Origin: Solwaraspora sp. WMMD1047
Lineage (GTDB): Bacteria > Actinomycetota > Actinomycetes > Mycobacteriales > Micromonosporaceae
DNA: 64,000 nucleotides
Direction of reading: 5' to 3'
Assembly: GCF_029626155.1 (NCBI RefSeq)
Contig: NZ_JARUBL010000001.1
Span: 5,666,001-5,730,000 of the forward strand
The notes beneath the pieces are model-generated. The model was not told the DNA's origin, made no database searches, and worked only from the letters and a program-made list of their open reading frames with translations. How positions within the stretch are numbered: the stretch's first letter is position 1; each line of letters opens with the position of its first letter. Of this stretch, positions 1-8,699 are shown piece by piece. A program made the position numbers and the translations under genes.

Positions 1-2
1 TG

Positions 3-2432
3 ACCGGCCAGGACTGGTGGACCCTGCCGGCGATCCCGCAGATCGGGCTCGGCTCGCTGGTGATGTCCGACGGCCCGATCGGCGTACGCGGCACCGGGTG
101 GGCGCCCGACGACCCGTCCGTGGCGCTGCCCAGCCCGACCGCGCTCGCCGCCACCTGGGACCCCGACCTGGCCCGCACCGCCGGCCGGCTGCTCGGCCAG
201 GAGTGCCGGCGCAAGGGCGTACACGTGCTGCTCGCCCCCACCGTCAACCTGCACCGCAGCCCGCTCGGCGGCCGGCACTTCGAGTGCTACTCCGAGGACC
301 CGCTGCTCACCGGGGAGATCGGCGTCGGCTACGTGACCGGCGTGCAGGAGCAGGGCGTCGGCACCACCGTCAAGCACTTCGTCGCCAACGACTCCGAGAC
401 CGACCGGATGACCGTCGACGTGCGGGTCTCCGAACGGGCGCTGCGGGAGCTGTACCTCGCCCCGTTCGAGCGGATCGTCCGTGCCGGCGCGTGGGGGGTG
501 ATGGCCGCCTACAACGGGGTCAACGGCTCGACCATGACCGAGCACCGGGCCCTGCAGCGTGACCTGCTCAAGACCGGGTGGGGCTTCGACGGGATGATCG
601 TGTCGGACTGGACGGCGGCCCGGTCCACCGAGGCGACCGCCACCGGCGGGCTGGACGTGGTGATGCCGGCCCTCGGCGACCCGTGGGGCGCCGCGCTGGT
701 CGCGGCCGTGCGCGCCGGCACGGTCGACGAGGCCGAGATCGACGACAAGGTACGCCGGGTGCTGCGGCTGGCCGCCCGGGTCGGGATCCTCGACGGCGTA
801 CCCCCGGCGGTGGCGCCGGACGACCGGCCGGCGCCGCTGGACGGCGCCGCCGTGGCCCGCGAGGTCGCGGTCCGCTCCTTCGTGCTGGCCCGCAACAACC
901 TCGCGGCCGGAAGGTCCGACCAGGCCGCCGCCGGCAGTGCCGCCGGCGCCGCCGGTAGTGACGCCGGGGGCGGCAGCGACGGCGGACTGCTGCCGCTGGA
1001 CGCCGGCTCGCTGCGGCGGGTGGCGGTGCTCGGCGCACTCGCCACCGACGCGCGGATCCAGGGCGGCGGCAGCGCCCAGGTCTTCCCGCCGCACGTCATC
1101 TCCCCGCTGGCCGGCATCACCGCGGCGCTGCCTCAGGCCGAGGTCAGTTACGCGATCGGCGCCGACCCCCGGCCCAAGGTGCCGGCCGCCACCGGCCTGC
1201 AGTGGACGCCGATCACCGCCGTGCTGCGCGCCGCCGGCGGGCGGGAGCTGTACCGGGCCGAACTGGACCGGGCCACCGTGCGCTGGATGGGCACCCCGCC
1301 GGCCGGCGTCGACCCCGCCGAGGTGGACACCATCGAGCTGGCCGCGACCTGTACGCCGATGACCAGCGGCGAACACGTGTTGACGATCAACGGATTCGGG
1401 ATGTTCACCCTCCGGGTGGCCGGTGCCGACATCTTCGAAGGGCTGATCATCGACGAGGACGCCGACCGGGCCACCGTCTTCCTCTCCCCCCTCGAACGCC
1501 GGTTCCCGGTGCCGATGACCGCCGGCGAACCGGTCGAGGTGCGGCTCACCCAGAAGGTGCCGGAGGGGATGGCCGGCTTCGTCTCGTTCACCCTCGGGCA
1601 CGCCGCCCCCACCGGTACGCCCGACGAGCTGCTCGCCGAGGCGGTGGCGTTGGCCGCCGACGCGGAGGTGGCGGTGGTCGTCGTCGGCACCACCGAGGAG
1701 GTCGAGTCGGAGGGCTTCGACCGCGCCAGCCTCGCCCTGCCCGGCCGGCAGGACGAGCTGGTCAGCCGGGTCGCGGCGGCCAACCCGCGGACCGTCGTGG
1801 TGGTGAACTCGGGCTCACCGGTGCTGATGCCGTGGGCCGACGAGGTGGCCGCGATCCTGCTCACCTGGTTCCCCGGCCAGCAGGCCGGCGCCGCCCTCGC
1901 GGACGTGCTGCTCGGGGTGGCCGAGCCGGGCGGCCGGCTCCCCACCACCTGGCCGCGCGCCGCCGACGACTGCCCGGCGCTGGCGGTCACCCCCACCGAC
2001 GGCGTACTCGACTACCGGGAGGGCGTCTTCGTCGGCTACCGGGGCTGGCGGGCCGAGCCGCTCTTCCCGTTCGGCCACGGCCGGGGCTACACCGACTGGG
2101 AATACACCTCGCTGCGGGTCGACCAGACCACCGACGAGCCGGCCGCGGTGGTCGGGCTGCGCAACACCGGCGCGCGACCGGGCCGCGAGGTGGTCCAGGT
2201 GTACGTCGGCCCGGTCGAGCCGGACCCGGAGCGGCCGGAGCGCTGGCTGGCCGGGTTCGCGACGGTGACCGCGGCGCCGGGCGAGGAGGTCACCGCCCGG
2301 GTGCCGCTGCCGCACCGGGCCACCCGGACCTGGGTCGATGGTGACTGGCGGGACGCGCCGACCGACTACCGGGTGGAGGCCGCCCACAGTCTGGCCGACC
2401 GGCGCCTCGCGGTCACCGCTCGACTCGGCTGA
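3..2432 (+). CDS. GH3 family beta-glucosidase, 5' end outside window
   Basis: Retaining glycoside hydrolase family 3 enzyme, expected to release beta-linked sugars from short glucans or plant glycosides. The frame is open from the first bases, and the residues before the first Met (WTLPAIPQIGLGSLVMSDGP) already match the GH3 N-terminal motif, so the real start lies upstream; 809 residues are in the window. The nucleophile is the Asp of VSDW (codon 606-608). The acid/base Glu is expected in the VESEGFD segment near 1700. A PA14-like beta domain is inserted (about 1340-1610), and a fibronectin-III-like domain closes the C-terminus. No signal peptide can be judged. The last 20 bases overlap the 3' end of convergent ileS. 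Exact substrate is not readable from sequence. Confidence 0.93.
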   Translation, partial: TGQDWWTLPAIPQIGLGSLVMSDGPIGVRGTGWAPDDPSVALPSPTALAATWDPDLARTAGRLLGQECRRKGVHVLLAPTVNLHRSPLGGRHFECYSEDPLLTGEIGVGYVTGVQEQGVGTTVKHFVANDSETDRMTVDVRVSERALRELYLAPFERIVRAGAWGVMAAYNGVNGSTMTEHRALQRDLLKTGWGFDGMIVSDWTAARSTEATATGGLDVVMPALGDPWGAALVAAVRAGTVDEAEIDDKVRRVLRLAARVGILDGVPPAVAPDDRPAPLDGAAVAREVAVRSFVLARNNLAAGRSDQAAAGSAAGAAGSDAGGGSDGGLLPLDAGSLRRVAVLGALATDARIQGGGSAQVFPPHVISPLAGITAALPQAEVSYAIGADPRPKVPAATGLQWTPITAVLRAAGGRELYRAELDRATVRWMGTPPAGVDPAEVDTIELAATCTPMTSGEHVLTINGFGMFTLRVAGADIFEGLIIDEDADRATVFLSPLERRFPVPMTAGEPVEVRLTQKVPEGMAGFVSFTLGHAAPTGTPDELLAEAVALAADAEVAVVVVGTTEEVESEGFDRASLALPGRQDELVSRVAAANPRTVVVVNSGSPVLMPWADEVAAILLTWFPGQQAGAALADVLLGVAEPGGRLPTTWPRAADDCPALAVTPTDGVLDYREGVFVGYRGWRAEPLFPFGHGRGYTDWEYTSLRVDQTTDEPAAVVGLRNTGARPGREVVQVYVGPVEPDPERPERWLAGFATVTAAPGEEVTARVPLPHRATRTWVDGDWRDAPTDYRVEAAHSLADRRLAVTARLG

Positions 2433-5400
2433 CCCAGACCCGCAGCCCCAGCTCGTCGTCGCCGTTGGTGGCGTCGACGGCCGGCAGTTCGCCCTCGCCG
2501 ATCTCGATGGCGAGCACCGCCTCGGCGATCTCCGCACTCCCCTCGCGGAGCGCCTCGGCGGTCTCGCCGTCGGCCTGCCAGCCGAGCCGGATCCGGTCGG
2601 TGATCTGCAGGCCGGCCTGCTTGCGGGCGTCCTGGACCAGCCGGATCGCCTCCCGGACCAGGCCGGCGCGGCGCAGCTGCGGGGTGATCGTGGTGTCCAG
2701 CGCGACGGTCAGGTCGCGCTGGCTGGTGACCGCCCAACCGGTCCGGGGGGTCCGGTTGACGATCACGTCGTCCGGGCCGACCTCGATCGGTTCGCCGTCG
2801 AGCTCCAGCGGGTAGCTGCCGCCGCCGTGCAGCGCGTCGGCGACGGCGGCCGGGTCGGCTGCGCTCACCGCCTTGGCGACCTGCTGGGTCCGGGAGCCGA
2901 ACCGCCGGCCGATGCCCCGGAAGTTGGGCTTGACCGTCACGTCGATGACGGTGTCGGCCGCGTCCAGCGGGGCGATCTCGCGGATGTTCAGCTCGTCGCG
3001 CAGATAGCCGAGCAGCTCGTCGGCGGGCAGCCGGCCCCCCGGCACCGCCACCAGGGCGCGGGCCAGCGGCTGGCGGACCCGCAGCCCGCTGGCCTTGCGG
3101 CCGGCCCGGCCGGCCTCCACCAGGGCGCGCACGGTGGCCATCCCGGCCCGCAGCTCCTCGTCGACGAGCGACGGGTCGGCGACCGGCCAGCTCGCCAGGT
3201 GCACCGACTCGGGCGCGTCCGGGGTGGCGGGCCGGACCAGCACCTGCCAGGCGTGCTCGGTGACGAACGGGGTGAACGGCGCCAGCAGCCGGGTCAGCAC
3301 CTCGAGCGTCTCGTAGAGGGTGGCCAGCGCGGCCGGGTCGCCGGCCCAGAACCGCTGCCGGGACAGCCGCACGTACCAGTTGGAGAGGTCGTCGACGAAC
3401 TGGCTGATCGCCCGGCCGGCGGTGGCGGTGTCGAAGTCCTCCATCGCCGCGTCGACCACCGACACCAGCCGGTGCAGTTCGGCGGTGAGCCACCGGTCCA
3501 GCGGGGAGCGTTCGACGGTCGTGGCCGGGTCGGGGGCCCAGCCGCCGGCCTCGGCGTACAGGGTGAAGAAGGAGACGGTGTTCCAGTAGGTCAGCAGCAC
3601 CCGGCGGACGATCTCGTCGATCGGGCCGTCGCCGATCCGCCGGGCCGACCACGGCGAGCCAGCGCAGAGCATGAACCAGCGCAGAGCGTCGGCGCCGTGC
3701 TTGTCCATCAGCGGGATCGGCTCCAGGACGTTGCCGAGATGCTTGCTCATCTTGCGGCCGTCCTCGGCGATGATGTGCCCGAGGCAGAGCACGTTCTCGT
3801 ACGAGGAACGGTCGAAGACCAGGGTGCCGATCGCCATCAGGGTGTAGAACCAGCCCCGGGTCTGGTCGATCGCCTCGCAGATGAACTGCGCCGGGTACGC
3901 CTGCCCGAACTCCTCCCGGCTGCCCTCGGCGTGCGGGTAGCCGAGCTGCGCGAACGGCATCGCGCCGGAGTCGAACCAGGCGTCGATGACCTCGGGCACC
4001 CGCACGGCGGCGGAGCCGCAGTCGGGGCAGTCGAAGCCGATCTCGTCGATGTAGGGGCGGTGCGGGTCCAGTCCGGACAGGTCGGTGCCGGTCAGCCGGC
4101 TCAGCTCGGCCCGGGACTCCACACAGGTCAGGTGCCCCTGTTCGCAGCGCCACAGCGGCAGCGGGGTGCCCCAGTACCGGTTGCGGGACAGCGCCCAGTC
4201 GATGTTGTTCTCCAGCCAGTCGCCGAACCGGCCGTGCTTGATGGTCTCCGGGTACCAGGTGGTGTTCTCGTTCTCGCGCAGCAGCGCGTCCCGGATCCGG
4301 GTGGTGCGGATGTACCAGGAGAGCTGGGCGTAGTACATCAGCGGGGTGTGGCAGCGCCAGCAGTGCGGATAGCTGTGCTCGTAGCGCTGGGCCCGGAACA
4401 GCAGCCCGCGCCGCTCCAGCTCGGCGACCAGCACCTCGTCGGCGTCCTTGAAGAACATCCCACCGACCAGCGGTACGCCGGCCGCGAAGTGCCCGTCCGG
4501 GCCGACCGGGTTGACCACCGGCAGCCCGTACTGCCGGCAGACCCGCAGGTCGTCGGCGCCGAACGCGGGCGCCTGGTGGACCAGGCCGGTGCCGTCCTCG
4601 GTGGTGACGTACTCGGCGAGCACCACCAGGTGGGCGTCGGGGATCTCCACGAAGTCGAACGGGCGGGTGTAGCGCAGCCCGTCCAGGGTGCGGCCGGGCA
4701 CCCGGGCCAGGATCTCGGCGTCCTCGCCGAGCACCGCCGGGACGAGTCGTTCGGCGACCACGAAGGTGCCGGCGGCGCTGCGGGCCACCGCGTAGTCGAC
4801 GTCGGGGTGCACCGCCACCGCGGTGTTGGAGACCAGCGTCCACGGGGTGGTGGTCCAGATCAGCAGCTCCACGCCGCCGATGCCGGCGACCTCGCCGAGC
4901 ACCGGCATCCGGACGTAGACCGACGGGTCGGTGACCGTCTCGTAGCCCTGGGCCACCTCGTGGTCCGACAGCGTGGTGCCGCAGCGGGGGCAGTAGGGCG
5001 CGACCCGGTAGTCCTCGGCCAGCAGTCCCTTGCTGTAGATCTGCTTGAGCGCCCACCAGACACTCTCGACGTACTGCGGGGACATGGTCCAGTACGGCTC
5101 GGACATGTCCACCCAATAACCGAGCCGAGCCGTCATCGCCTCGAACTCGGCCACGTAGCGCTGCACCGACTGCCGGCAGCGGTCGTTGAACTCGGCGATG
5201 CCGACCCGCTCGATGTCCTGCTTGCCGGAGAGGCCGAGTTCGCGTTCGACGGCGATCTCGACCGGCAGGCCGTGGCAGTCCCAGCCGCCCCGGCGCGGCA
5301 CGTGGTAGCCCTTCATGGTGCGGAACCGGGGGAAGACGTCCTTGAAGGCGCGGGCCTCGACGTGGTGCACGCCGGGCTTGCCGTTGGCGGTCGGCGGGCC

Positions 5401-5550
5401 CTCGTAGAAGACCCAGCGCGGGCCGCCGCTGGTCTGGGCCAGGCTGCGCCGGAAGATCTCCTTCTTCTGCCAGAAGGTGAGAATGTCGTGGTCCATCGCC
5501 GGCAGGTCGATCCGAGCCGGTACGGCACTGAACGGCGACGACCCTGACAC
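2413..5550 (-). CDS. ileS: Isoleucyl-tRNA synthetase
   Basis: Charges tRNA-Ile with isoleucine in the cytoplasm. The class I signatures are clear: the HIGH-equivalent KPGVHHVEA region and KMSKH near the C-terminal third, with a long CP1 editing insertion and Zn-binding CPRCG and CPDCG pairs. The PTANGKPGVHH form and the length resemble the eukaryotic-like (type 2) IleRS known from Actinobacteria, the group noted for mupirocin tolerance; that is family inference. I chose the GTG at 5550 (1045 aa) because AGGAG sits 6 nt upstream. A GTG at 5574 would add eight residues but has a poorer ribosome site. No T-box was seen in the short gap to the TetR gene. The 3' end overlaps the GH3 gene by 20 bp. 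Confidence 0.95.
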   Translation of the reverse strand: MSGSSPFSAVPARIDLPAMDHDILTFWQKKEIFRRSLAQTSGGPRWVFYEGPPTANGKPGVHHVEARAFKDVFPRFRTMKGYHVPRRGGWDCHGLPVEIAVERELGLSGKQDIERVGIAEFNDRCRQSVQRYVAEFEAMTARLGYWVDMSEPYWTMSPQYVESVWWALKQIYSKGLLAEDYRVAPYCPRCGTTLSDHEVAQGYETVTDPSVYVRMPVLGEVAGIGGVELLIWTTTPWTLVSNTAVAVHPDVDYAVARSAAGTFVVAERLVPAVLGEDAEILARVPGRTLDGLRYTRPFDFVEIPDAHLVVLAEYVTTEDGTGLVHQAPAFGADDLRVCRQYGLPVVNPVGPDGHFAAGVPLVGGMFFKDADEVLVAELERRGLLFRAQRYEHSYPHCWRCHTPLMYYAQLSWYIRTTRIRDALLRENENTTWYPETIKHGRFGDWLENNIDWALSRNRYWGTPLPLWRCEQGHLTCVESRAELSRLTGTDLSGLDPHRPYIDEIGFDCPDCGSAAVRVPEVIDAWFDSGAMPFAQLGYPHAEGSREEFGQAYPAQFICEAIDQTRGWFYTLMAIGTLVFDRSSYENVLCLGHIIAEDGRKMSKHLGNVLEPIPLMDKHGADALRWFMLCAGSPWSARRIGDGPIDEIVRRVLLTYWNTVSFFTLYAEAGGWAPDPATTVERSPLDRWLTAELHRLVSVVDAAMEDFDTATAGRAISQFVDDLSNWYVRLSRQRFWAGDPAALATLYETLEVLTRLLAPFTPFVTEHAWQVLVRPATPDAPESVHLASWPVADPSLVDEELRAGMATVRALVEAGRAGRKASGLRVRQPLARALVAVPGGRLPADELLGYLRDELNIREIAPLDAADTVIDVTVKPNFRGIGRRFGSRTQQVAKAVSAADPAAVADALHGGGSYPLELDGEPIEVGPDDVIVNRTPRTGWAVTSQRDLTVALDTTITPQLRRAGLVREAIRLVQDARKQAGLQITDRIRLGWQADGETAEALREGSAEIAEAVLAIEIGEGELPAVDATNGDDELGLRVWVSRVER

Positions 5551-5616
5551 TGGCTGCTCCTCATCCGCGAACACGGGCAGATCTTTCCCACAAATAGTAG
5601 TTGTCGCGGAAGTCGT

Positions 5617-6174
5617 TTAACTCGGCAGGCCGAGCACGGCTCCCGCGCAGTCGACCAGGGTCTGGCGCAGCACCGCGGGTTCCACGTCGGGCAGGACCGA
5701 CGCGGAGGAGAGGGCGGCGCCGAGCACCTCGGACGCGGCGATCGCCCGGATCCGGTCCACGTCGGTCGGGTCCGGCCCGGCGATCCAGGCGTGCAGGCGG
5801 GTGCTGAGCCCGATGGTCTCCTGCCAGATCGGCTCGATCGCGGCGAGCACCGCCGGGGTGTCGCGCATGAACATGGCGCAGGCGGCCCGGTGCCGCAGCA
5901 CGATGTCGAGAAACTGGCCGAGCGCGGCGCGGACCGAGTCGGGGTTGTGCGGCCGCGCCTCGATCAGCTCCACGGCCCGGCGCAGGTCGTCGACGAGCGG
6001 GTGCACGAGGGCCAGCAGCAGCGCCTGCTTGGACGGGTAGTGGTAGTACAGCGACGCCTTGGTGATCCCGACCCGGTCGGCGACCTCCCGGAGGCTGGTC
6101 TGTTCGAACCCGCGGGCGGTGAAGAGCTCCACCGCGACGGCCCTGATCCGGGCCTTGGTGTCCTCGGCCACCAC
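5617..6174 (-). CDS. TetR family transcriptional repressor
   Basis: DNA-binding one-component regulator of 185 aa, divergent from the MMPL exporter and probably its repressor (inference from position). The N-terminal TetR helix-turn-helix is clear (TSLREVADRVGITKASLYYH), followed by an all-helical ligand domain. Start chosen at a GTG (6174), or the adjacent GTG at 6171, just before AEDTKARIR. GAGGAGG lies 12 nt upstream, a long spacing. A start at 6237 would add 21 residues of no TetR character. The inverted repeat at 6344-6381 in the divergent intergenic region is a good candidate operator. The ligand is unknown; hydrophobic drugs or lipids are usual for TetR/MMPL pairs. Confidence 0.9.
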   Translation of the reverse strand: MVAEDTKARIRAVAVELFTARGFEQTSLREVADRVGITKASLYYHYPSKQALLLALVHPLVDDLRRAVELIEARPHNPDSVRAALGQFLDIVLRHRAACAMFMRDTPAVLAAIEPIWQETIGLSTRLHAWIAGPDPTDVDRIRAIAASEVLGAALSSASVLPDVEPAVLRQTLVDCAGAVLGLPS

Positions 6175-6343
6175 CGTGTTTCCGCACCTCCTCAAGGGGG
6201 TCGCAATCCTAACCGGCAACTCAGTCGTAACGCACACTCAGCGGGATCTCAGCCCCGGGTACGCATCATGACCCGTGAGTGGGCGCGGTCACAGCGGATC
6301 GGTCCCGGTCGGAAATCGCCTTGCCGTACGCTCAGAGTCTATC

Positions 6344-6381
6344 TACCGTGCGGCAGGTAGGCATCTACCTGCCGCACGGTA
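6344..6381. promoter_or_regulatory. Perfect 17-bp inverted repeat, candidate TetR operator
   Basis: Left arm TACCGTGCGGCAGGTAG (6344-6360) is perfectly repeated in inverse orientation at 6365-6381, with a 4-nt spacer GCAT. It ends 21 bp before the MMPL start codon. Each arm also carries a weak internal dyad, TACC...GGTA, so it may be read as two facing operator copies, as when two TetR dimers bind cooperatively. A transcription terminator is less likely because the site lies between divergent genes and immediately upstream of one of them. Confidence 0.7.
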
Positions 6382-6402
6382 AGTATCGACCTAGGGGGAG
6401 TC

Positions 6403-8583
6403 ATGTTCGAACGGTTGGGGCGCTTCGTCGTCTACAACCCGTGGAAAGTCATCTTCGCCTGGCTGGTGGTGGCCGGCGCGATCCTCGCGCTCGCCCCCAC
6501 CCTGGACGAGGTCACCAACCAGGACCAGGCCAACTTCCTGCCCGACAGCTACGAGTCCGTGCAGGCGCTGGAGCTGGCTCAGCAGCAGTTCGCGCAGACC
6601 AACGACGCGACCGCCACCATCGTGGTGAAGCGCACCGACGGCCAACCGCTGACCGAGGCCGACCACGACACCGTCGGCGGTCTGGCGCAGGCGATCGACG
6701 CCGCCGACATCGAGCGGGTCACCGGTCTGGTCGGCCCGCCCGCGCCATCGCCGAACAACCAGGTCGAGTTGGTCACCGTCGGCCTGGTCGGGCTCGCCGA
6801 GGACCAGGCGCTGATCGACGCGATCCCCCGACTGCGCGACACGGTCGACACGGCGCTGGCCGACACCGGCCTGGACTCCGCCGTCACCGGCGACGTGGCG
6901 ATGTTCGCCGACAACGCCGACGCCTTCGACACCGCCCTGGTCGTGGTCGGCATCGCGACCATCGTCCTGATCATCAGCCTGCTGCTGATCATCTACCGCA
7001 GCCCGGTGGCGGCCCTGCTGCCGATCGTCGCGGTGAGCGTGGTCAGCGCCGTCTCGCCGGGACTGATCGCCTGGGTGGCGAAGTTCGCCGACCTCCAGGT
7101 CGACCCGTCCCTGGAGATCATCCTGACCATCGTGCTCTACGGCGTCGGCACCGACTACATCCTGTTCCTGCTGTTCCGCTACCGGGAGCGGCTGCGGGCC
7201 GGCGACGACCGCAAGGTCGGCCTGGTGAACGCGGTGGCCCGGGTCGGCGAGGTGATCGCCTCGGCCGCCGCGGCCATCGTGATCGCGTTCAGCGCCCTGC
7301 TGCTGGCCGTCTTCGGCGCCTTCACCAGCCTTGGCCCCGGCCTGGCGATCGCCGTGGTGGTGATGGCGATCGCCGCCCTCACCCTGGTCCCGGCCATCGT
7401 CTCGCTGCTCGGCACCAAGGTCTTCTGGCCGTCGAAGTCCTGGCAGAAGGTGCCCACCGGCACCACCTTCCAGCGGCTCGGCCGGTTCACCGGCCGCCGC
7501 CCGGGGGTGGTCGCCCTGGTCTCCGGCGGCCTGATGGTGGTGCTCGCGCTGGGTGTCTTCGGCATGAAGTGGGACTACGACCAGACCGGCCAGCTCCCGT
7601 CGGACACCGAGTCCGCCCAGGGCTTCGAGGACCTGCAGGCCGGCTTCCCGCCGGGCGCCCTCAACCCCACCACCGTCTACATCCGCAGCGACAACGGCAC
7701 CCCGCTCGACCCGACCGAACTGCGGCGGTACGCCGAACGCCTCGGCGCCGCACCGGGCGTCGGCGGCACCATGCCCGCCGGTCAGGACGGCAGCCCGGTC
7801 GGGCTGAGCCAGGACGGCATGGCAGCCCAGATCAACCTGCTGCTGGCCGACAACCCGTACTCGCCCGAGTCGCTGGACCTGGCCGGCGGCGAGCTGCGCG
7901 ACCTGGCCCACGCCGAGGCCCCGGCCGGCACCACCGCGCTGGTCGGCGGGGTCACCGCCACCTTCGCCGACATCCGGGACGCCAACAACCGGGATCTGCG
8001 GGTCATCCTGCCGATCGCCGGCCTGCTGATCGCGATCGTGCTGGCCCTGCTGCTGCGCAGCCTGGTCGCGCCGATCTACCTGATGGCGGCGGTCTTCCTC
8101 GGCTTCCTCAGCACGCTGGGTGCCACCGTCCTGGTCTTCCAGGGCATCGGCAGCCGGCCCGGGCTGTCGTTCATGCTGCCGACGATCCTCTACCTGTTCG
8201 TGGTGGCGATCGGCACCGACTACAACATCCTCATGATCGCCCGGCTGCGGGAGGAGGCCCGGCTCGGCAACGATCCCCGCACCGCCGCCGACCTGGCCGT
8301 CGAGCATGGCGGACCGTCGGTCGGCGCGGCCGGGCTGATCCTGGCCGGCACCTTCGCCTCGATGATGCTGGCCGGGGTGGCGTTCCTGACCGAGATGGGC
8401 TTCGCGGTCGCCGTCGGCATCGCCATCTCGGCGTTCGTGATGTCGATGTTCCTGGTGCCGAGCATCACCGCCCTACTCGGCCACAAGGCCTGGTGGCCCG
8501 GCCACGGCGACGCCCCCCGCGACGCCGCACACCCACCCACCGACCCGGCCACCACCCCCGCCGAACCGGCGGTGGCCCACTAA
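6403..8583 (+). CDS. MMPL family RND-type transporter
   Basis: Integral membrane exporter of 726 aa in the MMPL/RND superfamily. It has two repeated halves, each with one leading helix, a soluble loop and a bundle of membrane helices. The diagnostic GVGTDYILFLLFRYRE (first half) and AIGTDYNILMIARLREE (second half) segments hold the proton-relay GTDY motifs. The C-terminus is short, with no long cytoplasmic tail as in mycobacterial MmpL3. ATG at 6403 is preceded by AGGGGGAG. It is divergent from the TetR gene and ends at a strong hairpin terminator. Substrate is not evident; lipids, siderophores or drugs are typical of the family. Confidence 0.93.
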   Translation: MFERLGRFVVYNPWKVIFAWLVVAGAILALAPTLDEVTNQDQANFLPDSYESVQALELAQQQFAQTNDATATIVVKRTDGQPLTEADHDTVGGLAQAIDAADIERVTGLVGPPAPSPNNQVELVTVGLVGLAEDQALIDAIPRLRDTVDTALADTGLDSAVTGDVAMFADNADAFDTALVVVGIATIVLIISLLLIIYRSPVAALLPIVAVSVVSAVSPGLIAWVAKFADLQVDPSLEIILTIVLYGVGTDYILFLLFRYRERLRAGDDRKVGLVNAVARVGEVIASAAAAIVIAFSALLLAVFGAFTSLGPGLAIAVVVMAIAALTLVPAIVSLLGTKVFWPSKSWQKVPTGTTFQRLGRFTGRRPGVVALVSGGLMVVLALGVFGMKWDYDQTGQLPSDTESAQGFEDLQAGFPPGALNPTTVYIRSDNGTPLDPTELRRYAERLGAAPGVGGTMPAGQDGSPVGLSQDGMAAQINLLLADNPYSPESLDLAGGELRDLAHAEAPAGTTALVGGVTATFADIRDANNRDLRVILPIAGLLIAIVLALLLRSLVAPIYLMAAVFLGFLSTLGATVLVFQGIGSRPGLSFMLPTILYLFVVAIGTDYNILMIARLREEARLGNDPRTAADLAVEHGGPSVGAAGLILAGTFASMMLAGVAFLTEMGFAVAVGIAISAFVMSMFLVPSITALLGHKAWWPGHGDAPRDAAHPPTDPATTPAEPAVAH

Positions 8584-8595
8584 CCCTTGATCAAA

Positions 8596-8641
8596 TGATG
8601 AAAACGGTCGCTACCGGAGCCGGTAGCGACCGTTTTCATCA
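8596..8641. terminator. Bidirectional 21-bp stem terminator
   Basis: Perfect arms at 8596-8616 and 8621-8641 with a GAGC loop. The stem carries an A-run on the left and a T-run on the right, so it works for either strand. It separates the convergent MMPL (+) and rsmE (-) genes. Confidence 0.85.
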
Positions 8642-8699
8642 ACTGATCTTCAGCCCCCGCCGCCCCCACCAGCGCCCCGCCCTCACCAGCGCCCCAGCC

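Noticed and set aside
2338..5547. 1069-codon plus-strand ORF
   Set aside because: Antisense shadow of ileS; Asp/Gly/Arg-rich composition typical of complementary frames in high-GC genes.
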